Source: CAZISM01 sp964541895
GTDB taxonomy: Bacteria > Zhuqueibacterota > Zhuqueibacteria > Residuimicrobiales > Residuimicrobiaceae
NCBI GenBank assembly: GCA_964541895.1
Contig: CAZISM010000097.1
Location: forward strand, 1-20,073
Length of the DNA: 20,073 nt
Direction of reading: 5' to 3'
The notes under the pieces were generated by a model, which was given only the letters and a program-made list of their open reading frames with translations, was not told where the DNA came from and searched no databases. Of the stretch, positions 7,334 through 14,443 are shown in pieces. Each line of letters starts with the position of its first letter. The first letter of the stretch is position 1. A program made the translations under genes and the position numbers.

Positions 7334-9086
7334 ATACATACAAGCTGTACTCGCCGCAATTCCAGAACACCGTTTTATTGAAAAGCTGATCGATGCGCCA
7401 CAAGAGACGCCCCAAATAACTGCTGCCGTCTATAAAGCGATGACGAAACCAGGCCGGGTAGAGAATGCTGTATCCCTTGCGCTCCACCAGGGTAAACCAG
7501 GGCTGAAACGCCCTTTTGATTTCGCGGCTGGAACGGCATCGACTGGCCAGCGGTCGCTGCGGGGCATAACCCGGCCACTCCGGCTGCAACCGGGCCACGC
7601 TCTTGCGCCAGCGCAGGCGCAGCAGGTTCCACACCATATCGAACAGATACCAGCGATTGACAAACGTCAACACCATTACACCCTGGTCCGACAGGTGATG
7701 ACGCAGCCGCCCGGCGACCACATCCAGATCGGTTACGGTGTTCAAGGCGCCATAATAGCAATAGATCAAATCAAAGCGCTGATCCGGATAGAGGCGGGAA
7801 AGCTCCTCGGGCGTGCCGATATCGGCACGGACATCGGCAGCGGCGAGGTGCTGCAGGTTGGCGCACGCCTGGCGCCACATGCCGGACGATACGTCGATGC
7901 CGCGCACACAACGGTCAGGATATTTTTCGGCAAAGTAGCGCAGATCCAGGCCGGGGCCGTAGCCGATCTCCAGACAGGATTGAAACGGGTACTGCTCCGT
8001 AATACGACGAAAATCGTCACGAAGGCGTTGCAGGATCTTGTTGTTGCGGTAATGCTCCTCGAACCGCTCCGACTCCTGGTCGTAATAGTCGGCCACGGTG
8101 TGATAATAGCGGCGGTCCGAACTCTCATCCCTGCTTGCCAATCCCCAGGCAGCCAGCCGCAGGTGATACTGCTGCAGCACGATCTGAGCGGTCGGATAGC
8201 CGTGCGATTTGCTGAACAGGCTCTGGCTGCCTGCCAGCAAACGATCGCGCGTTTCCCGATCCGCACCATATTTGATCCTCCAATAAACCCGCCAAACGGC
8301 CTTGAGCACAAGATTGAGAGCAAATCCCACCGGCCCAAAGACCAGCCCCTCGGCAGCGCGGATCGCTTTATAGTGCAGGTACGGTTCGACAGAGACCTGA
8401 TCGGCCGACTGGCCATAGCGGGGAATGTAACGGCGGACCCACTCGTTGTCATGAAAGAACCGTTTCAGCAACTCGATGTTCCACAGCGGGTATAATGCGG
8501 CGACTTCAAAAGCGGTGTATTCGTTCTTTTCGGCCAGCTCCATGGCGCTTTCATCCAGCAGATAGTTGAAGCAGAGAAGCCGATGGGGATTGCAGCGGGG
8601 TATGCGGCGAAAAAGCGCCAGCATCAGTTTGCACAGCCAGACGCGATGGGCGGCGGTGATGATAAAAAAATCCAGATCGCTGCTGTCGCCGGCCACACCC
8701 TTGGACAGATCGCCGGAAAGATAAATCCCGCGCACAAATGGCAGCTTTTTGATTCGATGCATGGCGGTGCGAGCCATGTGCAACAGCGGTTGTGCCTTCT
8801 GCTCGGCCAGCGCACGCTGACCGGCGAGGTGCGCGCGGCCGCGCAGGAAATAGTACCCCTTTTCATGTCCCAACACCGACAGGGTGGCCGGAGCAGCCAG
8901 CCTGCTTTCGAGCACAGAACGGGAGATGTTCGGATCCGGGTGATAGAGAAAAAGCTCCCAAGCGGTCAAGGGATAGTCAAACATGTCAAAATAGACCAGG
9001 GTTTGCACAACGCCGCGCAGAGCGGCATCCAGCCGGATCATATCTTCCACGGGAGTGATCGAGGGTGCCATCGGAGAAAATCGCAT
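7320..9086 (-). CDS. Fusion of nucleotidyltransferase-like domain and class I SAM methyltransferase
   Basis: 588 residues with two recognisable parts. Residues about 115-145 read IYLSGDLSKGVAGDSSDLDF, close to the pol-beta-type nucleotidyltransferase signature (G[GS], a KG turn, then DxD at Asp137/Asp139). A mostly helical stretch follows to about 320. From about 325 a methyltransferase domain follows: YYDQESERFEEHY, motif I LEIGYGPG (372-379), acidic strand-2 motif GIDVS (396-400), and FDLIYCYYGALNTV in the motif IV region. The tail (about 490-588) is rich in aromatics and Arg. The start at 9086 has a good Shine-Dalgarno (AGGGGG) about eight bases upstream. It lies downstream of the GH92 gene on the same strand, with a possible terminator between. 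No substrate can be named; a small-molecule or RNA/lipid modification enzyme is possible. Confidence 0.78.
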   Translation of the reverse strand: MRFSPMAPSITPVEDMIRLDAALRGVVQTLVYFDMFDYPLTAWELFLYHPDPNISRSVLESRLAAPATLSVLGHEKGYYFLRGRAHLAGQRALAEQKAQPLLHMARTAMHRIKKLPFVRGIYLSGDLSKGVAGDSSDLDFFIITAAHRVWLCKLMLALFRRIPRCNPHRLLCFNYLLDESAMELAEKNEYTAFEVAALYPLWNIELLKRFFHDNEWVRRYIPRYGQSADQVSVEPYLHYKAIRAAEGLVFGPVGFALNLVLKAVWRVYWRIKYGADRETRDRLLAGSQSLFSKSHGYPTAQIVLQQYHLRLAAWGLASRDESSDRRYYHTVADYYDQESERFEEHYRNNKILQRLRDDFRRITEQYPFQSCLEIGYGPGLDLRYFAEKYPDRCVRGIDVSSGMWRQACANLQHLAAADVRADIGTPEELSRLYPDQRFDLIYCYYGALNTVTDLDVVAGRLRHHLSDQGVMVLTFVNRWYLFDMVWNLLRLRWRKSVARLQPEWPGYAPQRPLASRCRSSREIKRAFQPWFTLVERKGYSILYPAWFRHRFIDGSSYLGRLLWRIDQLFNKTVFWNCGEYSLYVFRPR

Positions 9087-9135
9087 AAAAGAATCCCCCT
9101 CATATCGACATTTCGAGCCAGGCCGGAGCCGGGAA

Positions 9136-9162
9136 AAACAGAGAACGTTTATGCCTCTGTTT
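9136..9162 (-). terminator. Possible weak intrinsic terminator after GH92 gene
   Basis: AAACAGAG (9136-9143) and CTCTGTTT (9155-9162) pair perfectly over 8 bp around an 11-nt loop. On the minus strand the stem runs out as CTCTGTTTTTCCC, a short T tract. It lies about 55 bases past the GH92 stop and 50 bases before the fusion-gene start. The stem is AT-rich, so the call is weak. A second small palindrome, GGAATTAATATTCC, lies nearer the GH92 stop. Confidence 0.35.
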
Positions 9163-9215
9163 CATGGCAGCACACTGGAATTAATATTCCACTTTCGCCG
9201 GCCAGATCATCAGAA

Positions 9216-11543
9216 TTACGGTTGCGGACTTGACCTCATCTCGAATTCGAGCACCCCGCCTCCAACCAGTTCGTCCTGAGATACGCTGCGATCCAGAGCC
9301 GAACCGTTCAACTTCACCCGTGTTGCATACATAGCCTCATCAGACCAATTCCGGCTGCGTATCTCCAGCGTGCGTTCGTTCATATGAATCAGGGCACGGC
9401 GAAACAGCGGCGCCGCTAATTCGTATCTCGTGGTGCCGGCGACAGGGTAAAATCCCAGGCTGCTGAACACATACCAGGCGGACAAGGTGCCGCCGTCATC
9501 GTTGCCCTCCAGCCCCACATAGCTGTCATCGTATTTATGCTGCAAAATCCAGCGCAGCCACTTTTGCGTCAGATCCGGCCGGCCGGCGGCATTGAACAGA
9601 TAGACCGCATGCAGGTCCGGCTGGTTGCCATGCCAGTAATAGGTATCCGGCTTCCACGAGCCCAGGGAAGCGCCGGCATGGCTGAAAAAAGCGTTCAGCT
9701 CGCTGACAAAATCGTCCCGGCTCTTGAACAGCGAGATCAAACCCTGCGGATCGTAAAACACACCCCAGCGCCACTGCAGGGCGTTTCCCTCCACATAGTC
9801 GTTGGTGTAGCGTTCCTGAAAATCAAAATAGGTCAGCCGCAGCGGCTTGAACGGCTCAACGAAATGGCCCTGGCTGTCCCGAGGCTGAAAATACTGCGTC
9901 TGTGGATTCCACAGGTTGCGATAAAACCGGCTGTGCTGCTGAAACATCTCCTCATCCTCGCTGCGGCCCAGAGAGCGCGCCAGCAAGGATAACGCGTGAT
10001 CGGACCAGCCGAATTCCAGCGTGCGACTGACCGCTTCGTCCATGAGATCAGCGGGACAATAGCCGCTGGCCAGGTAATGCTCCACACCCTCTCGACCGGA
10101 AAACGCAGCCTGCGCCGGCGTCGGTGCCAGCGCGGTTTTGCGCATGGCCTCATAAGCGGTGTCGATGTCAAAATCCCGAATGCCTTTGAGCCAGGATTCG
10201 GCGATGACGATATCGGCCGGCGTGCCCAGCATCGAATTGGTATAGCCGTGCCCGGACGGCCAGCGCGGCAGCCAACCTCCCTGTCGAGCCATGGCCACCA
10301 GCGAACGGATGCAATCGCGTTGCACGCCGGGCGCGATCAAGGTATAGAGAGGATGCACGGTGCGAAAAGTATCCCACAACGACATGTCCGTATAATAGCC
10401 GTGCTCTTCGGCCCTGTGGATCTTGCGGTCAAAGCCGATATAATCGCCGTTGACATCGTCAAATCGTGTCGGCATGATGAAGGAGCGGTACAGGGCCGTA
10501 TAGAAAATCCGCCGCTGCTGATCCGTGGCGCCCTCGATTTCGATCAGACCAAGATAGTGTTCCCAGCTCGCGCGCGCCGAGTCGACAACCTCATCAAAGC
10601 TCTTTCCGGCCGCTTCCGCCTGCAGATTGAGACGGGCATGGTCGATGCTGACATACGAGATGGCCAGTTGCAGCTCAACCACGCATGAATCAGCCTGCTT
10701 CTCCAGCACGACATCGGCGATTAACTTGTCGCCTTCCGCCTCGAGCTGCCGGAGTGGCTCGCCGTCCTTGAAAATCGAACAGGCGGGAAAGGCACGATCG
10801 AACTGGGCCACAAAGTAAACACGGATGCCGCCGTAGCGACCGGAAAAGGTGCCAAAGGTTTTAACCGACCCCTCAATCCGGTGCGCCTCCGGCAGCAGGC
10901 GCACATAGCCCTCCCGGCTTTTTTTCCCGCCCAGCGCACTCGTGACATCGATCAAAAGATGCGGGGTGTCCATCGTATTAAACGTATAACGATGCACGCC
11001 GGTTCTCGGGGTGGCGGTCAACTCGGCTAAAACGTCAAGGTCAGGCAGTTCCACCGCATAATAGCCCGGAAAGGCCTTTTCTCGCTCATGCGAGTAGCCG
11101 AGATAAAGCTCTCCCTGCACAGCTTGATGGAGCTGACGCGCAACAGCCGGCAGGACGCGAAAGTGGCCGCCATCGACAGCGCCGGTGCCGCTGAGGCGCG
11201 TGTGGCTGAAACCGATGATGGCGTCATCGCCATAATAGTAGCCGGAGGTATTTTGCGCCCGTTCGCGGAAAAACATGGAGACGGTCTCGGGACTGAGGCG
11301 CACCATGCCGAACGGCGTCGTGGCGCCGGGAAAGTTGTGGCCGCACACCCAGCGTACGCCGCCGGTCGCGATGAAAGGATTCACCCTTTGTCCGAAAAAA
11401 CCCGGCGCAGCCGGCGTGTTGAGCGAAGAACTAGAATTGTGAACAAAGCGATAGTAGGATACAAAATAGACGGCCGCAGCGAGAGCGAGCAGCAGCATCA
11501 GGCTTGCCAGAACTGAAAAGAAATATTTAATTATTCGGCACAA
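9216..11543 (-). CDS. GH92 family alpha-mannosidase, membrane-anchored
   Basis: 775 residues, normal for GH92. An N-terminal hydrophobic segment (about 7-30) with no clear cleavage site suggests a signal anchor. GH92 landmarks in order: VNPFIATGG (54-62), GHNFPGATTPFGMVRLSP (68-85), GFSHTRLSGTG (111-121), SLWDTFRT (388-395), GYTNSMLGTPAD (433-444), DYVEGNALQW (582-591, Glu585 at the usual catalytic-acid position), GNQPDLHAVYLFN (639-651) and GNDDGGTLSAWYVFSSLGFY (680-699). GH92 enzymes are Ca2+-dependent exo-alpha-mannosidases. The GNQP motif differs from the GNEP I would expect, with Gln641 in place of Glu. The start is uncertain: TTG at 11543 without a visible Shine-Dalgarno, or ATG at 11498. 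It lies 17 bases after the GH5 gene, so the two are probably co-transcribed and act on periplasmic or surface glycans. Confidence 0.92.
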   Translation of the reverse strand: MCRIIKYFFSVLASLMLLLALAAAVYFVSYYRFVHNSSSSLNTPAAPGFFGQRVNPFIATGGVRWVCGHNFPGATTPFGMVRLSPETVSMFFRERAQNTSGYYYGDDAIIGFSHTRLSGTGAVDGGHFRVLPAVARQLHQAVQGELYLGYSHEREKAFPGYYAVELPDLDVLAELTATPRTGVHRYTFNTMDTPHLLIDVTSALGGKKSREGYVRLLPEAHRIEGSVKTFGTFSGRYGGIRVYFVAQFDRAFPACSIFKDGEPLRQLEAEGDKLIADVVLEKQADSCVVELQLAISYVSIDHARLNLQAEAAGKSFDEVVDSARASWEHYLGLIEIEGATDQQRRIFYTALYRSFIMPTRFDDVNGDYIGFDRKIHRAEEHGYYTDMSLWDTFRTVHPLYTLIAPGVQRDCIRSLVAMARQGGWLPRWPSGHGYTNSMLGTPADIVIAESWLKGIRDFDIDTAYEAMRKTALAPTPAQAAFSGREGVEHYLASGYCPADLMDEAVSRTLEFGWSDHALSLLARSLGRSEDEEMFQQHSRFYRNLWNPQTQYFQPRDSQGHFVEPFKPLRLTYFDFQERYTNDYVEGNALQWRWGVFYDPQGLISLFKSRDDFVSELNAFFSHAGASLGSWKPDTYYWHGNQPDLHAVYLFNAAGRPDLTQKWLRWILQHKYDDSYVGLEGNDDGGTLSAWYVFSSLGFYPVAGTTRYELAAPLFRRALIHMNERTLEIRSRNWSDEAMYATRVKLNGSALDRSVSQDELVGGGVLEFEMRSSPQP

Positions 11544-11560
11544 GTAGTGTTCACAGTCGG

Positions 11561-12778
11561 TCAGGGTAGTGTTGAAAACGTCGAATCCTTGCTGCCGGCG
11601 GTGAATCCCGAGATATCGCGGGAGAACGCGCGGAAGAAGTAGAGGGTTCCGGGTTTTAAATTGGTCAATTTGACGCTGTGGGATTTGACCATGGGCGTGG
11701 CTGTGACCGAATCGGTATAGGCGGTGGTGAGGCCGTATCTGACTTGCGAATCCGATGCCTCATTGGTCTGCCAGGCAATGGTGGCGATATCCCTGCCGAT
11801 ATAAAGTACCTGCAGTTGTGACAATCGCAGCGAAGTGGTGCCGCCAGGCTGGGTGAGAGCGGCTTGCACCAGTTTGCCGAACGCCGTCGGCGTGCGGCGA
11901 TCGCTTTGCGTCAGGTATGGTTCATTGGACCAGGACCAGGAGGTCCAGCCGATCTGCCTGGCGGAAAAATAGTCCAGCAGCCGCCGACCCCATTCCAGGT
12001 CATTATCACCGCCGCCGAATTCCCCGGCAAATATCGGGATTTTGCCGACGTACTGGCCGAAATACTTGTCCCACGCCCAGGGCTCGGCTTTGAACGGATA
12101 GGGATGGGTGGAGTAAACCACGTTGGCATACGGCAGCGGTGCTTCCCCCCAACCGCGCAAATCATAGGCCCAATCCAGGCCGCTGACAAACAGCAGCGCT
12201 CTGGGATGGACCGATTGAATGGCCTCAATAATCTGGCCGGCGCGCCGGCGCCACGCGTCCCAGGAGACATCGTGCGCTTCATTGTGGATGTCGAAGAGAA
12301 TGGCCGGATTGTCTTTGTAACGCTCAGCCACCATCTTCCACATGGTCACCGCCTCTTCGTCCGGTATGGGTGGGATCTTTTCGGTGGTATTTTTCCACTG
12401 CAGATCCAGCAGGACATAGGCACCCGCCTCTGTGATCCAGTTAACAACCTTCTTGAAATAGGCGACATAGTTGGCGTCACGCATGATCCAGTCCTGGTTA
12501 AAGGGCAGGCGGATGATCTGCACTTTCCATTCCTTGACGATGTATTGAATCTCGGCCTGACTGATGCCGGCGCCGGTTTTGTCGTACTCTAGGCCGGAGC
12601 GATTGACACCACGCAAAATCACCACCTTGCCGTCTTCGTCGACGATAGCGGCGCCGCTGGTCCTGAGCCATTTGAATTGCAGGGCGGATGATTCAGGCTC
12701 GGTGCGTTGGCCCTTGTCTTTGCCGCAGGCAGAGTACAGTATGGGCAATAACAGCACGATGTATAGTGATCTTTTCAT
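11561..12778 (-). CDS. GH5 family glycosidase (cellulase-like) lipoprotein with C-terminal Fn3/PAP-N-like domain
   Basis: 405 residues from the chosen ATG at 12778. The frame extends six codons further, to 12796, but 12778 begins a textbook lipoprotein signal (MKRSLYIVLLLPILYSAC, lipobox YSAC). Numbering from 12796, the GH5 domain spans about 42-315: ILRGVNRSGLEY, the conserved Arg in IIRLPFNQ, FDIHNEAH with the acid/base Glu173, STHPYPF, and the nucleophile Glu259 in IFAGEFGG, then GWTSWSWSNE. From about 325 a second domain reads IATIAWQTNEASDSQVRYG...VKLTNLKPGTLYFFRA, a fibronectin-III-like or purple-acid-phosphatase N-terminal-type fold often found as an accessory module. The enzyme should sit on a membrane lipid, facing the periplasm or outside. 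Substrate (beta-glucan, mannan or other) is not determinable. It probably forms a unit with GH92. Confidence 0.9.
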   Translation of the reverse strand: MKRSLYIVLLLPILYSACGKDKGQRTEPESSALQFKWLRTSGAAIVDEDGKVVILRGVNRSGLEYDKTGAGISQAEIQYIVKEWKVQIIRLPFNQDWIMRDANYVAYFKKVVNWITEAGAYVLLDLQWKNTTEKIPPIPDEEAVTMWKMVAERYKDNPAILFDIHNEAHDVSWDAWRRRAGQIIEAIQSVHPRALLFVSGLDWAYDLRGWGEAPLPYANVVYSTHPYPFKAEPWAWDKYFGQYVGKIPIFAGEFGGGDNDLEWGRRLLDYFSARQIGWTSWSWSNEPYLTQSDRRTPTAFGKLVQAALTQPGGTTSLRLSQLQVLYIGRDIATIAWQTNEASDSQVRYGLTTAYTDSVTATPMVKSHSVKLTNLKPGTLYFFRAFSRDISGFTAGSKDSTFSTLP

Positions 12779-12818
12779 ATTCCACGGCCGGCACATTGTT
12801 GTACAGATTTCATTTTGG

Positions 12819-12948
12819 TGTAGCGCGACCAGGTTGGTCGCGATCCTGCGCTTCCGGATGATTTTAACAATTCCCGCACATTCAAACAGCCGCGATATCC
12901 ATGCCGCATTCCGCCGTGGCCCATCGCGACCATACTGGCCGCGCTACA
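12819..12948. repeat. REP/BIME-like pair of inverted palindromic units
   Basis: A 26-bp arm at 12819-12844 is matched in inverted orientation at 12923-12948 (23 of 26 identical). Each arm is itself a hairpin. The left one has a perfect 8-bp stem CGCGACCA/TGGTCGCG with a GGT loop (12824-12842); the right one has the same stem with one mismatch. Two inverted palindromic units about 80 bases apart in a spacer is the layout of bacterial REP doublets (BIMEs) or a small MITE. The segment between the arms shows no coding potential. Confidence 0.65.
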
Positions 12949-12984
12949 AAAAACTTTATCATTTCAAACTTTAAACCAGATAAT

Positions 12985-13022
12985 ACGCGAGAACCCCGAT
13001 TGTCAAACCGGGGTTCTCGTGT
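12985..13022 (-). terminator. Strong hairpin, likely terminator of the cytochrome operon
   Basis: CGAGAACCCCG (12988-12998) pairs perfectly with CGGGGTTCTCG (13009-13019) around a 10-nt loop. The stem extends to 14 bp with one G-T wobble. It lies about 40 bases after the stop of the 15-heme cytochrome gene. The T tract downstream on the minus strand is poor (ATTATCTGGTTTAAAG), so it may work as a 3'-end stabilising structure or an atypical terminator. Confidence 0.6.
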
Positions 13023-13061
13023 TAGTCGTAATATTTAAAAGCTGGAACTATCCGCTCTCGC

Positions 13062-14411
13062 TTAACGGTGATTCCAGGTATAGTCCAGTTCGGGCTTGTT
13101 GGAGTGACAGCTGGTTTGACAGGTAGCCGTTATTCGGTCCCATTTCCAGAGGCTGACGATTTCAGCATGGGGCGCAGCATCGATATGGCTGGGATCGCCG
13201 AACGACTTGGGGGTTACGTGGCAAAGCACACAGCTGTAATTAAAGGTCACAACGTGCAATTGATGGCGGCCCACCCCCATGTCGGTGACCTCGGTGCTGC
13301 GATTCAGCGCTTTCGGCGGCGCCATGTTGGTTGCGCTGCCGTGACACAAGCTGCAATTCTCCGGTCCACCAGCGTCGGCATGGCAAGTCAGACAGCTCTT
13401 TTCAGAATTGCCGCCTTTATAGTCCGTGCCGTGGCAGGTCTTGCACTCATCCATGGACCAGCTATCCTGGGCAATGAACTGGCCGTGAAAGGCTGTTGCC
13501 GCCGGGCTGGACCAGCCGGAGGCGTGCGGGTAGGAAGCATGGCAGCGACCGCAGGACTCTTTATCGGTGCCGGACGTGTAATCCGGTCCGTGACAGCCTG
13601 AGCAGTTGGCCAGCGACCAACTGTTCGCTTTTAAATAAGCACCGTGAAATTGGGCGTCGCTCTTTTCCACCCACCCGGTTTGGTGCGGATAGAGCTGGTG
13701 ACAGCTGATGCAGGGACTTTTGCCCGGTCCGCCCTGCAGATCAGCGCCGTGGCAGCCCTGACAGCTGCTGAGCGACCACCCTTTGCCTTCCAGATAAGCG
13801 CCATGGAATTGCGAGTTGCCTTTTATCGACCAGTTGCTGTTGTGCGGAAAAGACTGGTGGCATTGAAAGCAGGGCTTTTTGCCGGAACCGCCCATATAAT
13901 CCGCACCGTGGCACACCTGGCACTCAGCCATGGCATAGTTGGCGTTTTGCAGATAGCGGCCGTGAAAAGTATCCTTGCCTTTCGTCATCCAATCGCCGGT
14001 ATGGGGATAGGTGGCATGACATTTCGTGCACGCCATGATGCCGTCGCCGCCCTGCAGCTCTTTGCCGTGACAGGGCTGGCAACTGGACAGATCAAAGCTC
14101 TTTTTGCTGAGGTATTTGCCATGCGAGCCTTCTTTGTCGCTCGCCAGCCAATCCGCTCCATGCGGATAGTCCGCATGGCATTTGAAGCAGGATATTTTGC
14201 TGGTGCCGCCGCTGTAATCTTTGCCGTGGCATTCCGCGCAAGAGGCCAATCCGGACTGCAGCACTTTGTCACCGTGGTTGTCACTCACCGACATCTGCGC
14301 CCAGCTTTCCGGATGGGATTTGGACGGCAACGGATTTTTATCATCCGAACAGCCTGACCAAACCAGCAAACCGGCGCAACACAAAGCGATAGCCAAATAC
14401 AACTTTTTCAT
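13062..14411 (-). CDS. 15-heme c-type cytochrome lipoprotein with six tandem 53-residue diheme modules
   Basis: 449 residues from the ATG at 14411, which has AGAGGG five bases upstream. The signal (MKKLYLAIALCCAGLLVWSG, Cys21) looks like a lipoprotein signal with a slightly atypical lipobox. There are fourteen CxxCH sites, with first Cys at 58, 75, 111, 128, 164, 181, 217, 234, 270, 287, 323, 340, 353 and 394, plus a CxxxCH at 431. Twelve sites fall into six modules, alternating 17 and 36 residues without a single indel. Each module reads roughly FHGxYL...CxxCHGxDxxGG...CxxCH..YPH..W, giving two further His per module (the last lacks YPH). The C-terminal part resembles heme domains of Geobacter outer-membrane cytochromes (CVLCHVTP...HID; TCQTSCHSN...W). 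Likely a surface-exposed electron carrier, last gene of a porin-cytochrome operon, 32 bases after the 12-heme gene. Confidence 0.9.
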   Translation of the reverse strand: MKKLYLAIALCCAGLLVWSGCSDDKNPLPSKSHPESWAQMSVSDNHGDKVLQSGLASCAECHGKDYSGGTSKISCFKCHADYPHGADWLASDKEGSHGKYLSKKSFDLSSCQPCHGKELQGGDGIMACTKCHATYPHTGDWMTKGKDTFHGRYLQNANYAMAECQVCHGADYMGGSGKKPCFQCHQSFPHNSNWSIKGNSQFHGAYLEGKGWSLSSCQGCHGADLQGGPGKSPCISCHQLYPHQTGWVEKSDAQFHGAYLKANSWSLANCSGCHGPDYTSGTDKESCGRCHASYPHASGWSSPAATAFHGQFIAQDSWSMDECKTCHGTDYKGGNSEKSCLTCHADAGGPENCSLCHGSATNMAPPKALNRSTEVTDMGVGRHQLHVVTFNYSCVLCHVTPKSFGDPSHIDAAPHAEIVSLWKWDRITATCQTSCHSNKPELDYTWNHR

Positions 14412-14443
14412 AAAGCCCTCTTTAATCACGTTTGCTGGCAATG

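Noticed and set aside
13391..14276. Regular 159-base periodicity that could suggest a CRISPR array or tandem DNA repeat
   Set aside because: The periodicity follows from the 53-residue protein module; DNA sequences of the units are diverged and there are no short identical repeats with unique spacers.
13644..14357. Long open frame (237 codons) on the plus strand opposite the 15-heme cytochrome gene
   Set aside because: The minus strand carries a signal sequence, a Shine-Dalgarno and 15 heme motifs in strict register. The plus-strand product is only the reverse reading of those repeats, with no start signal or domain.
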